A stretch of DNA of 64,000 nt from positions 50,753,340 through 50,817,339 of the forward strand of contig CM049322.1 in NCBI GenBank assembly GCA_026874595.1. The letters are read 5' to 3'. Below the pieces are notes generated by a model. The model was given only the letters and a program-made list of their open reading frames with translations, did not search any database and was not told the DNA's origin. The stretch is from Sipunculus nudus. Taxonomy: Eukaryota > Annelida > Sipuncula > Golfingiida > Sipunculidae. This document shows, piece after piece, positions 1 through 17,799 of this stretch. The stretch's first letter is position 1; the number at the start of each line of letters is the position of its first letter. Both the position numbers and the translations under genes were made by a program.

Positions 1-2630
1 AAATATTTTGGTGATATATAAAAAAAATTACTTAAAAGTAGGTTTTGACCTAAAATAAACCAAACAAACCTTTAGTATGTTGTGTACTTATATCCATACC
101 TGCCATTTGCGAAAAAGGTTTTGTTATAGCTCAGTTTATTGACAGATCTCCTTTCTTGCATGTTCAGTTTCTGTCTCGTACCCGCATATCTCCCACTAAG
201 TTAAGGACTGACATCCAAGTCGTGCGAGGCACAGGAAACCAAAGCGATATTAAAAGAGATGGGTTTTGCCCTGTGCAGGTTTTCTTATGACTGGCTCTAA
301 AACTCAGATAGGATAGTCTAATGTAAATACCTTACGGTATCGCGTAATCTTGGCTAGTGTAATAGGTCTGATAGGCCTGCCTGGGCTTTATTATTTGCGT
401 TTACTAATAAAATGCTTAAAATAAAACGTGATTCCATTCACCGATAGACTTAACTAAGTGCCAGCTCTTATCACTAAATAAGAGGGTCAGATAGTGGTAA
501 ATTAGTTATATGAGTTGCAGCAAGATAGCAGTACTGATACGAAGTGCGATACAACGCGGGGAGATTTGATTTTTTTTCTGTCAGAAGCAACAATTAAGTC
601 ATAACTATTTCATGGACTGGGCCAGTCTATAGGTCTGAGTATTAAGACTGCCTTGGATGAATATTAACACTGCCATAGAAAACGTGCTTTATCGACCATT
701 ATTTTGCCGTAACCTCTTTCAATTTAAAATTGAACAAAACCATTATACTGAAAAGACATGATACACCAGGTTAGCAATATATGAGAAATTAACAACAAAA
801 AATAAATAAATAAATTTGTGTTGTAATTTCAATCTCTCTCCTTGTATGCCAACAAGCGCCACCATGCACGCATGTGTGTATTTCCTGTGGGTAGGGGTGG
901 ATGTTTCTAGGTTTGCACTATTTCAGTTTTTATACCGTCTCCTGGTGGTAAGATATAGTCCCCCCCCCCCTTCATTGATTACAAAGTTATTTTATGGACC
1001 GTCCTAATGTAGTAATCAGATGATCATGATATTCCCTACTTATGTTCACTTATTGTTTGTATATGTTAAACAAAATCATATCGTCTGATTTCAACGCTTT
1101 TAAGGGTTTCAAAGTTAGATATATAGTTTAATGTTAATTACACATATGCACTGTATCTTACATACATGTATGTATATGTGCATATACCCGGCCCTCATGG
1201 ACATAAATGTGACGAACTACTTGGAAAATTAAGAATACAGGTAGCAAAAACAAAGTAAAAATGTTTACTTTTTGTTCAGATGTAGCTCTGGTCATTGAAT
1301 CAAGATTTGACATAATATCATAATGACTTGCTTGTACGGAAAATAAATGTCAATGCTTTGTCACTAAGAAATTAGCGGATTTTTTTTTTTGCTGTCGTAA
1401 TGTATGATTTTACAGAAAGTTAACTGTTAAACAAAATGACAGTTTAATTGGCCGCTGATAATGACAACAATAAAAAAGATAGTGTCAAATGATATCTAAT
1501 ACTTTGTCCTTTTAGGAAAGCCAACATTGTTATACATGACCTAAGCCATAAAAACCCGTCAATATAATGTCCCAGCCAAGGTCATACGCTCCAATTTTAT
1601 TCTGAGACAGTTCCCCATAACACGAATATAACCAAAGGTTATTATCTTTTTTATTTAATTCTTTTCTTTGATCTATTTGATACCAAGTATACACGCAATG
1701 AAAGGAACCTGAAGTTATATTTATAACGGTTAACGTAATCTATGGGTCGCCTGTCGTCCGTGATCACGTGACTGAGGTTTACGACGGGGTATTGTATGTA
1801 TCCCGGGGTTTGGAATGTCTACAATCTGAGGTGCAGACAAAAACTATATGTCAATGCAGGAAGGTTACCCGGGGCAACGTGTCACCAATGTGCCAAGAAA
1901 CCGAGACCTCTTTCTTTAGGTACGGTAATAAATGTATTGTGTTACATTTCTTTGATATATTAAACATTAATTGCAAGTAATAGTAACGATTAAAACAAGC
2001 GCTGGTCATTACACCGAATACCGGCTGCGTTCATATTGACGTATTCATTGTGACTTCTTATTAATACAATTACTTTCAGCTTTGCAGATGTGTGTTGTAT
2101 CAGTTTGATCTGAGGAACATCAGTGTCAAATCCACCTACTAAATGAACAATTTCCTTACATTCTGAACGTATGTTAGCCTAGCCTAAGGAGACAGGGTGT
2201 TGAAAGAAATTATATTTTAGTTGGACAGGCAAACCCTTGATAACATGGTAACTTGTAAAAACCTGATGACATTAAAAACACTGTCACCTTGAATAGTTAA
2301 TAATATATCCGGAACCTGTTTTTAAGACATATCCAAAATAATCCAGTTTCCATAGAAAATGAAGGGTTAAAAAATCACAGGTGTATTAATCTGAAAATTT
2401 TCTTTATATTTTGCTTGATACAAAAGTTGTCCAGCAAATCCATCCGGCACTTTGTCGAGCCTGCCTGTTTTATTCCTCGTTGTGGTTCTCTGTATGAGCA
2501 AACACAGTCAACTTGTGTCTGTTTACCATACGAAGGCTGTGCGACCACACGTCCTACCTTGCATATGCGCGACAACTCCCGAACTTCGAGAAGGAATATG
2601 AAAGAAATAACACAGAAGAAACTCGATTTG
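1..2630. other. Intergenic, no gene recognised
   Basis: AT-rich sequence with many stops in all frames. The only open stretches are about 60-70 codons long, lack splice context and resemble no family I know. There is a short C run near 961-971 and a T run at 1380-1391. Nothing else stands out. Confidence 0.6.
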
Positions 2631-2633
2631 AAG

Positions 2634-2878
2634 GGGTAGAGCGCAGGTCTCGTAGCCAGGAGATCGTGAGTTCGAATCTCAGCAGAGGCGGTGAGATTTT
2701 TCAAGGTCGGCCTGTGCGCTCTGCAGGCTTAATGGGAAGGTCGTGTCAAAGGGTCGTGTTTCACTCACAAGACGAGTGCGCCCTTCTCGGGTTCCTTGGT
2801 GGTATGACCCAGCAAATGGGGTCGATTACGCACCCAGGACCCGCAGGTGCAGTAGTCACCGGGCCTGTTTAATACCAT
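2634..2878 (+). repeat. tRNA-derived SINE-like element
   Basis: The head resembles a tRNA: GGTAGAGCGC, then an anticodon-arm-like hairpin (GGTCTC/GAGATC), then a box-B-like GAGTTCGAATCTC near 2668-2680. The body after about 2715 (GCGCTCTGCAGGCTTAATGG, then TTTCACTC, GTTCCT and ATGACCCAGCAA) is shared in reverse orientation with copies near 31312-31520 and 63340-63500, so it is an interspersed family. Calling it a SINE is inference from the tRNA-like head plus the dispersed body. No target-site duplication was identified. Confidence 0.6.
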
Positions 2879-3149
2879 GATAATAATATGAGAAGAAGCG
2901 TGTGATACTGCCCTGTCACGTAGTCCAAAACCGGATTGGAACTCTGCAGATGTACATATACTCAGTTACGTTAGCATTACAAAAAATGGAGGCGGTTACC
3001 TCCACATAAAAAAGATTTGAAGCTTTTTTAATAGGATAGGTTAATGGCCTATTGGCGGCACTGTCAATTGAATGAGGATGAAGGTATTCATACGAGAAGG
3101 ATGATATATGTAATTATTAAGCCTTCTTGGTTTCAGGTTTTATATGGGC

Positions 3150-3326
3150 GGGGTCAGGAATAATCCAGAAGTCATATCCTGCCATTACGACATTAGGGCG
3201 AATCTCTGAGGTATTGTAACGAGATTTCACCATTATGCTATTCAATCACCGACTGGATTCGAACCGGGGACCTTCAGCTTCGAAGTCCAACGCCTTAACC
3301 AATAGACTACGTCCTACCGGGTTGAA
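3150..3326 (-). repeat. Second tRNA-like SINE fragment
   Basis: Read on the minus strand, 3326 to 3248 looks like a tRNA: GGACGTAGTC, TTGGTTAAGGCGTTGGACTT, GAAGCTGAAGG, then a box B CCGGTTCGAATCC. It is followed by a non-tRNA tail (3150-3240) containing CCTGACCCCGCCCAT. The acceptor ends do not pair well and there is a tail, so a SINE is more likely than a functional tRNA gene. The body differs from that of the element at 2634. Confidence 0.5.
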
Positions 3327-3339
3327 CAATAAAAGAAAA

Positions 3340-4730
3340 CTTGATTTGTGAAGTTGCTCGCTGCGGCAACCACGTGGCATGCGCTATGTTAAAGTTTTGC
3401 TCCACTGGTGGCGCCCGGTGTTTGCTTTTTCCAGCTCGTGTGCAGGAGTGTTAAAGGATGGTAGAACGAATTGTTTTAATAAACCCTTGTATTTTAAGGA
3501 GGATACACTATATGTATATACATCATACCTAGAAGGTGAACAGACCCCTTTAGAGAACGACTGTAGTAGGACGTCACCTTATGATTGAGCCAATGGCATT
3601 CAGTGTTGAGAATTGCTGATATTAGGTTGGACGAATTAAAGGTGGAACGCTAAAGCCCTTCAGTTAGGTTCAGAATGCAGACATATAAAACCAAAAGTCA
3701 AGAAAATTTATTTGAATACGCCATGAATGGCTGAAGTCTGACATGCCCATTGCTCTTTTATCAAATATCCGTTTTCGGAGCATATGTTTACAATATGAAT
3801 AATTACTGATCTGTTAATAATTTGTTAATTGTGATATATGTCGTGATGGGAAACATATATATTTACAGATAATACATATATTTACAGATAATACATATGT
3901 TTACAGAGAAATCTTGTTTATATAGTTAATGACGGGCAGTATTGATTTTTAGATAGTGACGGTAGTACTGTGATGTAAATAGCAAAGGGGAGAGAATTAC
4001 CACAAACGCTCACAAGCTTTGCTTTAATTACATAAAGTGACGGGAATTACAGTATTTCTGAGCTAGGTGTGTGGCCACTTGTTAAGAGTTAGAAATAAGA
4101 CTAATAAGAGTCAAATAAACTCGAAACTACCAGCCATGTTCATTTTTCTACCTAGTCGATTTGCAATCTACAGAACATTATTAAATACAGTGTAATACAC
4201 TCGCATACAACAAAAATGTAGGAAACATATCCAGATGTTTTCCGTGTTTATGAATACTAGAACTAGCCAAATACACGTTTGTTGGAGATGGATTTTGAAC
4301 GCCGCTGTGGAGAGCATTAAATTCATACCATGCATGTCATTACACACACAGTGATCAGTGAACCATCCCTTAACAGACATGACTGCAAAACTATGTCAAC
4401 TCACTAAAAATGGAGAATTAATCTTATATATTCTTAATTCCTGGACTTTAAAGGATCAACAGCTGGGTAAGAAACAAAGCCTGATTTGCGTGTGTGGTTT
4501 TATTAGAACTGCCTGGCAGAGGTGCCGATGCAATACTATCTCTACCTATGCGGTTGTGGAAATAGTTGTCAATTTCAGAAACTTTGTCCTTGGTTTCTGT
4601 GCATAAGTACATTGATGTACAAAGAAACTTTACATATCCATTTATGAACATGTGTCTTATATATTGTGCTGTATCATTTTTTCCATTAAATTTTATTACT
4701 ATTGTGTTGAGAATTTGACAATTGTGCAAT
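3340..4730. other. Intergenic, no gene recognised
   Basis: No supported gene. A short imperfect tandem repeat of ATACATATNTTTACAGATA type lies near 3858-3905. The open frames of 70-90 codons here are on opposite strands of each other and show no domain. Confidence 0.5.
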
Positions 4731-5018
4731 ATCTTAATAAATTTATTTATTTATACATATATTTTACCAGGATGGCCCATTCAGCATGTTCAGCTTTTTT
4801 TCGATGGGGTCCTGGAAATGTCACAGAGAAATATACATTGACAAGGAGATATACATTACATACTCATATTAAAATAGTAATTGAAAATCAATAAAATGTT
4901 AAAAACAATGATCTAAACATACACATATTTAAAACATCGATTGCTACATATAACACAAATGTAATCATATACAATGTAATCGAGTAACTGAAATTATGAG
5001 TTTAAAACATTGAAATCA

Positions 5019-5560
5019 TCATAGAAAGGATTTATATAGTTGTTTAAAACGCTTAACATCAGTTACGTGTCTTAGATTATTGGGAAGCTGGTTCCAGTGA
5101 GGCGGGCCTGCGTAAAGAAAGCTTGATTTAAATCTGTCAGTTCTCGGTTTTATGATGGCAAGATTGCTACTGGTCGTGTGTCGTGTATTGTATGGGTTAC
5201 TGGTCGTGTGTCGTGTATTGTATGGGTTACTGGTCGTGTGTCGTGTATTGTATGGGTTACTGGTCGTGTGTCGTGTATTGTATGGGTTACTGGTCGTGTG
5301 TCGTGTATTGTATGGGTTACTGGTCGTGTGTCGTGTATTGTATTGGTTACTGGTCGTGTGTCGTGTATTGTATGGGTTACTGGTCGTGTGTCGTGTATTG
5401 TATGGGTTACTGGTCGTGTGTCGTGTATTGTATGGGTTACTGGTCGTGTGTCGTGTATTGTATGGGTTACTGGTCGTGTGTCGTGTATTGTATGGGTTAC
5501 GTGCATATTTGAGGCCATGTCTAAAAGTAGAAGGTGCATCACCAAATAAACATTTAAAAA
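5019..5560 (-). pseudogene. LINE ORF2 C-terminal fragment with in-frame decapeptide repeat
   Basis: The frame begins with KCLFGDAPSTFRHGLKYARN, then a tandem array of NPYNTRHTTS (10 aa, 30 bp), then a tail containing IKPRTDRFKSSFLYAG, HWNQLPNNLR and FKQLYKSFL before the stop. Flanking parts match the usual end of LINE reverse transcriptases: Y-x-TR motif, then R-x-x-x-F, W-N-x-L-P and F-K-x-x-x-K. In normal members the YNTR segment occurs once; here it is expanded about 11-fold without breaking the frame. The part upstream of residue K (about 5560) is AT microsatellite, so the protein is a fragment and not functional as a reverse transcriptase. Confidence 0.7.
5168..5500. repeat. 30-bp minisatellite, 11 units
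   Basis: The unit TACTGGTCGTGTGTCGTGTA plus TTGTATGGGT repeats 11 times with perfect 30-bp spacing. I see a single substitution (G to T at about 5344). Because 30 is a multiple of three and the unit has few stops, several frames stay open on both strands; only the minus-strand LINE frame is meaningful. The near-identity of units points to recent expansion. Confidence 0.95.
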
Positions 5561-5564
5561 CTAA

Positions 5565-5567
5565 CAG

Positions 5568-5637
<70 letters not shown>

Positions 5638-5645
5638 ATATATTG
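5565..5645. repeat. (TA)n-rich simple repeat
   Basis: A TATATA tract with occasional AAA/TTT interruptions that truncates the LINE fragment next to it. Confidence 0.9.
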
Positions 5646-7580
5646 GACAAAGAGATATTTCATGTTCGTATATATGGTTACAAAAATAGATGCCACCGGT
5701 ATTAAATACGTTTAAGTTCTGTCATGAGAGTAGGCTTCCATATACCACAAACCTTAGACTCAACAGAAAAAAATATGACAATCGCTCAGGCCACCTAGCC
5801 GGTGTCGCAGACTTTTCCACAGGCTCACCAAGTGTGTGTGTGTGGGGGGGGGGGGGGGGTAGCACAGCGCCACCTTGTATCTGTGGAACTGTCTAGCTAG
5901 TCGGATTCATTATACACTCCTTACAAAAAGATCGCGCTATTACCGATAAGAACAGTATTGGCAATGTGCCAACGTTTCTGGTGGCTACATTCAGGTAACG
6001 CTGATGCAGAAGGCAGTGGTCAAATGAACGGACTTTGGGAACAAATGTTTCGTGACTACTACCTTCGGATCAGAGCACTGAAATAATAACGTGAAAAAAA
6101 ACAGGCAAGGGAGAAAATTTATCGGAAATCAAGCATTAGGAAAACTGTTGGGCTTGCTTAGTGGCCTAGATTTGAGAATCCTAGAGGTTCTCACACTTAA
6201 GATCTTAATAAAAGGTACCTGTATTCATCCTCCCTCAGTTGTGATAATTTCGAAACATTATGATGCCTTGGGTCTCCATGGGTGTGGAATGGACTAATCC
6301 ATTAGTTTGCAAACAATTTGGCCAAATAATTGATGCCTGTGTTAGACTGGGAAATATTGCAACCAGGGTTTTATTGTATACAGTAAATGTAAGTGTCGTA
6401 ACACTACAGTTATGATGACCTTAATTCAAATTGCAAAGTTACAACTATGCACTGTGCTGGAACGTTCGTATATTCAAAATATCCGGAATTCCATTTTTTT
6501 TTCAACTTTAAAATTTTTATAATCGTTCAATATTGCATAAACCCGCTTTTCTCCAGACAGCTTGGTTTTAAAATGTGGAATTTATCAGTAATTCATGATG
6601 TTTTATATCTTATATAATTGTGAGAATAAATGAAACACAGAATTAGCTACAGCTCGTTTTCTCGTCATAGGATAAAATATTCGAGACACGAAGCAATAAA
6701 TTCAACAATAATTTAGGTATAATATCTCTTCTATTACTTGAAATAATCCGTTATAATTATCCAAGACAATTCTTGTAACAGTAAGGCTCGAACAACCCTT
6801 TGGATCAAAGTGAAGATGCTGCCACCTATGGACTGGCCATCACACTAAATTTTCCGCTGACTGTTGATGCTGTCGCGCGTATCTTAAATTCCAATATCAA
6901 TTAGATGAGCACTGTTATACTTATATCAAAAGTTCTTAATGCTACATTCACTGGATACTATTTTTTTTTAAATATAAACGTATATAAACATAAAAATTAA
7001 TATTACCTTGCTCCGTAGATCTTTATTAAGGAAAATTAAACAGTTTCGCTTAATTTCTCCTGTGCGGACAACAAATCGAACACACATGCATCCCTTAATG
7101 ACACACGTAGAAATCAAATATATCGCAACTCTTGTGAGTAAAATAACACAAAGGCTGTAAAACTCACACATTGTTATTAACTCAGATAAAACCTGAAGAC
7201 TCCCCGCCTAGTATATGTTAGGTGTACATGAAAGTGAATTATGTTCTGGCAAAAGATCAACAGTTCTAATCAAAACACAGATTTGGACTTTCGGACAGCC
7301 TTCTTGATATCCGATAATTCTTCGAGCGACGACACACTGTAACATCGTCTGCAGAACCAGACTGTAGATGGCCCACAACTTTAAATCTTAACAAAAAGTT
7401 CGAACGGAAATGCGAGTTTGTAAATCTATCGTTAGAAACACATAACACAACTGTGATTACTGTGCAGTTATGAGTAGTTTTTAATACTATATCAACTGAT
7501 TGTACGCCCGTCTGTAGCTCCCTCTGGCGAGTGCCCGAGGAACTAAAATTTAAGGGTACCAAGATGTAACTCACTACAAT
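5646..7580. other. Intergenic, no gene recognised
   Basis: No supported gene. A (TG)n/(G)n tract lies at about 5832-5859. Downstream of the GST stop on the minus strand, AATAAATAAAT at about 7583-7594 is a plausible polyadenylation signal for that gene. Confidence 0.5.
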
Positions 7581-7723
7581 CGATTTATTTATTTATATGA
7601 GAACAGAATAAATAGTCGCTCCTTTTCGCATTCATTCTTTGGTAGTTATTCTGTTCTTAAACTAAAATTCCTTACTGTCGACCCGAATATTTTTTAGAAA
7701 TCAAACTTTTTTTCGTTAATTCT

Positions 7724-12800
<5,077 letters not shown>

Positions 12801-12810
12801 AGCCTGTCAT

Positions 12811-13672
12811 TATTACGACCTATTTTCTGTTCAGCCATGGGGGTTCACCAATGCAAACAGTGGCAGCAGTGACACCTGTCCATCTGTTTAATTATTTGTG
12901 AATGGATGGGCCCTGTGACCTTGACCTTTGGGCGTGTGACCCAAAATCAAACAGAACCATCCCCCATTAGCAGGTGAGTTACTTGTGGAAGATGGATTGT
13001 TTGGCATGAAAAGTTTGACTGAAAATGCATCTACAGTCCTTTGAAAAAAAATGGGTCCTGTGACCCTGACATTTGACCTCATGACTCCTCAATCAAAAGG
13101 TTTCTTACTATAGTGATGGACCGAATATTAGTGTAGTTTGATATCGATCTGTCAATTCAAACTGAAGTTATCATTTGCTAACAAATGTGTGGATCCAATA
13201 ATATAAAGGTTTTTTTTTATCTTTATCGGTGGGCTATATATCAATCACGTTTGAAACCAAAATATTAATCCAAACTGGAGTTATCATTCAGAAACAAATA
13301 TGTCGACAGATGGCCACTGTGACCTTGACCTTAGACCTTTTGACCCCAAAATCAATCAGGACCATTTACTTTTAGAAGGTCAAATGTATGTGACAGATGG
13401 TACGTTGGGATTAAAAGGTTTGGTCTAAAATGCATCCACATTTTTTCTAAATACGTGGGTCCTGTGAGCTTGACCTTAACCTGGTTACCCAAAATTCAAA
13501 AGAGCTCTTGTGGGCCATGTATAATTCAAGTTTGAAATCGATATGTAGATTCAAACTGGAGTTATCACCAGGAAACAAAATTGGCGGACATACAGAAAGA
13601 TGAACAGACTGTCAGACGGACGGACAGGTTGATTACTGTAGGGCATCCACTTATTCAAGCAGGGTCGTAATA
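12811..13672. mobile_element. MITE-like element with TATTACGACC terminal inverted repeats
   Basis: The left end TATTACGACC at 12811-12820 and right end GGTCGTAATA at 13663-13672 are perfect 10-bp inverted repeats. The interior repeats the phrases GTGACCTTGACCTTTGG, GTGACCCAAAATCAAACAG, AAACTGGAGTTATCA and a GGACGGACAG run near the right end, a composition common in bivalve dispersed repeats. No coding capacity is visible. A target-site duplication was not clear. Confidence 0.6.
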
Positions 13673-13673
13673 A

Positions 13674-13970
13674 CACAAGGTTTCAGGACACCAGTTGAAA
13701 CCACAGTTGTGAATCTGATTGTATCAATATAATTTGGCAGTCTCAAAATAAAGGAAAATATAAATAAAAATAGAAAAAATACAGGTGGCGCCACCAGTCT
13801 TCAGGGCCTGAAGAAACAAGTCATAATCAATAAAAACACCAGGTTTCGGGACACCAGATGAAACAAGTTGAGAAAATGACATAATTGTTGTCATTTGACG
13901 ATTTCAAAAAAAAGATAAGAATTGTAAAAATAAGAAAAAAAATGCAGGTGGCGCCACCAGTATTGGAGGT
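13674..13970. repeat. Two-unit ~163-bp tandem repeat with GGTGGCGCCACC palindrome
   Basis: Two units starting near 13676 and 13840 share AGGTTTCNGGACACCAG at the left and CAGGTGGCGCCACCAGT at the right, with an A-rich middle. The 12-bp perfect palindrome lies at 13784-13795 and 13947-13958, exactly 163 bp apart. Confidence 0.8.
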
Positions 13971-14347
13971 TTTGTATCATATGTTTTAATTATTCCAGAG
14001 GGTTGCTTATGGATCCCATAGCTCGGAGGATAAAGGCCACAGGTTTCAGGCTTCCAAGTACATATTTTCTTTGACACTCAAGGACATTCAGTTACAGGTT
14101 TCTAGGTTCAACGGTGTCAAAACATGCCAGTCTAACGTACGAACGAACAGACGGACTGACGGACGACGGACGCTTACCAATCACTATAATTCAGCTGACC
14201 TTCAGTGAGCTGAGCTAATTATGAAACCAAGTATACATTAATCGGACTTTAAGACTTACGATCTCCACTTGTGTTTTATCTGGGCAGTTCAAACGAAACA
14301 TTATTAACACATATTTTACTGATTAGACAAGTTCATTCATATATATA

Positions 14348-14385
<38 letters not shown>

Positions 14386-15095
14386 TATATGTATATGATT
14401 ATATAAATATAATATATATTTATATATATATATATATTATATATACATATATTTATATACATAGAAGAGAGAGAGTAGTGATACCGAGAGAGAGAGAGAG
14501 GTAACATATATGTAATATATTGTAATACATGTATATTGCATATGCGTGTGTCTGTGTAAAGACAGAGAGAGCGGGAGGGGCGAAAGAAAATAAATTCAGG
14601 ATGAAAGCGAATCAGACAGTCAAATTTAAATTCTCCCTGCACAAAAAACTCATTTGAATTGAGGTGGTGACCCCTCCTTGGTAATTATACAACTACCAGG
14701 TCTCATCACTGACAGCCGTGTTATCACTGTCAATATTTATGTCTATTATCGTCATAAGTATGAGAGCAGCGGACCTTGGCATCGGTCTTAAGTAAACCTC
14801 TGCTGAATATCGCTTATTCATAGTCACGGTCGCGTGAGTCTGCAATTTTTGCAACCTGACACGTGTGGTCCAGTCCAAAGGACGAATGTGTTAAGTTTGT
14901 ATCTTAAATTGTTTCTTGACCGGGATGGACAATCGGTACGGGAACAAACTTCCTAGAATTTAGTAATACGGTAGAGAAATATGGGAATTTGTTGTAGTGA
15001 GTTGTTGTATTGGAGAGAATAGTTTCCGTTTCTCCATGGGCGTAGCCAGGATATAGGGACGAGGGGGCGAAATATTTAGCAAAGGCACTTGAAGA

Positions 15096-15143
<48 letters not shown>

Positions 15144-17750
15144 ATGAGGGGATGTGTGTACGGCCCCTTTGACCCTGTTGTCTATACCCCTGTTATCACT
15201 GCATTTTATTTAGCCTTGTCTGTAATCCGTAGCTGCCCGTACAAAGGGGTACTTTCGAGTCAGTGTCTAAGCATATATGATGATCTGTTTGAATGTTTTT
15301 TACGCCAAGCAAACTCTTTTCATTTTATATTTAGAGTCATTCTCAGAGCATCAGTATATGCCGTTATGAAACAGGTTGCGATCACCTGAAGCTGTCATAA
15401 CACAGATTACGGACATGATGCATGAACGATAAGGGAGCTAACAAACATGTAGACATAACTATTAGTATGCAATAAAAAAAAACCACTATCTCTAAAAGTT
15501 GATAAACTTTACACCTCTACTGATTACTGATAACTGTTAAGATAACTGTTAAGATCCCCTTTGATAAATCTGTACTAGTTTTATCCCACTCACCTTCACA
15601 GTCCTGCTTTAAGCGTCTCTCCCTCCTGACAATGAGAGTCTTGGCGTGTATATGTCACTCTATCGCCCAAGCATATGTGATTCGTACAGCGAGAGCGTGT
15701 GTACATATATGTCACAGGCTCGTGCCGTATACTACTTATGTCGGTCACGTGGAGTGGTAAGCTGAATGGATTGACAGTGAAGTGCTCTAAATACTTTACC
15801 TGTCCCTGATCGACACAAGCCGTAATACCTTATGGACACGTCTGCTTTAATTAAATAATTATAGAGTAAAGGCAATATATAATTTGATATCCCTGTTGAC
15901 CAGTGTTCCATTCATCGTTCATTTTCATGTTGATACGAAAATTACTCAGTTATAGTCATGCCTATGGTTCTGAGGAAATTAAAACACGGGCACGCTAAGA
16001 AAAATGTATATGAGGATATAAATGCACAATTTTGCACGTTTGATTCTGTAAAGTCAATATTTGGTAATTTTCGTATCGTGCAGCATGATTAAAAATGTCA
16101 ACAAACTACATGGAAATTTTTTTTTTTTTCCAATATGCAAACGTGACATATTTTTTTCAAAGTGTACTATACCGTGTGAGGGGGCTTCCCTGCATCATAC
16201 CCATGCACCCCTTCTCGGTCGCTCACGCACCCTCGCGCTTAATGGACATAAAGCCCCCCCCCCTAAAAAAAATTGTCACCTTAAAGAGGGTATGTATCCA
16301 TCCCCGTTTGTGTGTGTGTGTGTTGGTGTATACGTTTTCGTTAACAATGTCACTTATGCAGTCATGAACGAAATCTCAAAAAGCCGAATGAAAAACTGAT
16401 TAGATTTTGGTGAAGATCCGGGACATGATCCAGAATCAGTAATTCGTCACAAATAGTCAATTATGCACCACTGAACCTGAGAATATGGACCGGATAAGTG
16501 AATGCAAACACGGGTTAGCCAACCAAAATGTAAGAATCTTGTATTACTTAGAATTAAGTTGTCTAATTAGTAGATGTCTAAGAATATAAAGTAATATGAA
16601 AGTAAATAGATATAACAAAGTATAAAGTAATATCAAAGATAATATACGTATATTATTCATGATTATGAATATGCTTTAAGCATAATCCTGATTGACCTTG
16701 GTCTGGAAATTTAAGTTGAAACCAAAATATCATTTGTATCATTATTTATAAATCATTTGCCACATATATCCTGCTTGAATATAAAGAAATTAATTTCTAA
16801 TCATTGCATTTAAATTTGAAGATGAAATTGTAATTTAAAAAGAAAAGTTACCCAAGGTGAACAGATAGCGTGTCTTCCAGTTTTTAGCATCCAGGGAACC
16901 AAAAATGGTTTATTTACCAAATTAAAAAAAAAAGATTTTGCAAGGTAAGTTCACCCCCCCCCCCCATGTTTCTACCGTACTGTATCGAAACGTGAAATCA
17001 CACTTTATTAGAGACTAGCTGAAAAACCCGGTATGCTGGGCTTTTCACCGGGGTTGGGGGATGAATTAATTAAGATTAGGAATGTTGCCTCTTTTTTCAT
17101 TCTAAAGTAAAACAGAAAATAGATTTTCAGTGGGATACTGTCTCAATAAGATATGTACAAATATTTTTCTTGTATTTATTTTGCGACGCTGCGCTCGTGG
17201 CAAGAAATTTCATACACCGGTATGTTTATATTTTGAAGACTTGGTGAGTAAAGTTAACATTTGCGAACCGGAATGGGTCGCGGGGACATTTATGTCATGA
17301 TTATCATTGACTGGTTACGATTGTTGGACGTACAAGAATAACTTGATGTGAGGAAAACATGACAGATGAATTAAAAGTACGTTTTAAGGCAAGAAATTAT
17401 TCATGAAGAGAGATGCGGAAGCATGCTGCCTAGTTAGTAGCAGAAGCAGACCCAAATGAAGTCGCAACCGTTTTTAAATCATATCAGACCAATTGCGAGG
17501 CTTGGAAACCCCGCCTACACCTATCCTCACCCCTGTTCCGAAAATAGGTTTTGTCCCCCTTGGTTGAACCCCTGCTTTTCATTAAGCGAGAGTCATGTGT
17601 TTTTCACACCTGTAGAGTCTCAGTGTCATGGAGTGGATGTGAGTTTGGAGTTGAACGCTGATGTCTTGGACATCCACGGATTGTACACACGTAATAGGTG
17701 GATTACGTCTCAACTCCTGCATTCAAGCATAACATTCTGTACCGGCAGTG
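13971..17750. other. Intergenic, no gene recognised
   Basis: No supported gene. Holds a second GACGGACGACGGACG-type run near 14150-14170, (TA)n tracts (14339-14460, 15099-15117) followed by (TG)n (15117-15142), and fragments with the look of dispersed repeats (GGGCGTAGCCAGGATATAGG at about 15039, and GAAAAACCCGGTATGCTGGG at about 17021). Reading frames up to about 110 codons overlap simple repeats and are not convincing. Confidence 0.55.
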
Positions 17751-17799
17751 AATCGCAGTACATTTGGTGAGCGATCTCTCACGAACACAACACCATCTT

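Larger units (their letters stand above)
4736..5560 (-). mobile_element. 5'-truncated non-LTR retrotransposon (LINE) 3' end
   Basis: On the minus strand, an open frame ending at 5019 carries the C-terminal tail typical of LINE reverse-transcriptase ORF2 proteins. It is followed by about 280 bp of 3' UTR ending in GGGCCATCCTGGTAAAATA and an (AATA)n-type tail near 4736-4760, as in L2/CR1-like LINEs. The 5' side breaks off into an AT tract at about 5565-5645, so only a few hundred bases of the element remain. Assignment to a clade is inference; the LINE identity rests on the tail motif and the 3' end layout. Confidence 0.7.

Noticed and set aside
2375-2872. Overlapping frames of 74-119 codons on both strands
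   Set aside because: They overlap a tRNA-derived SINE and each other and have no domain.
3247-3326. tRNA gene on the minus strand
   Set aside because: Box B is good, but the acceptor stem does not pair and a non-tRNA tail follows, so a SINE is more likely.
5168-5500. Regular 30-bp repeats that could be mistaken for a CRISPR array
   Set aside because: Units are contiguous with no unique spacers, and the genome is eukaryotic.
5152-5715. Long plus-strand open frames over the minisatellite (187, 123 and 109 codons)
   Set aside because: They are by-products of a 30-bp repeat without stops in those frames; only the minus-strand frame is flanked by recognisable LINE protein.
14385-14642. 85-codon frame rich in I and Y
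   Set aside because: Translation of (TA)n sequence, as for similar frames at 11323, 20784, 37419, 50569 and 51941.
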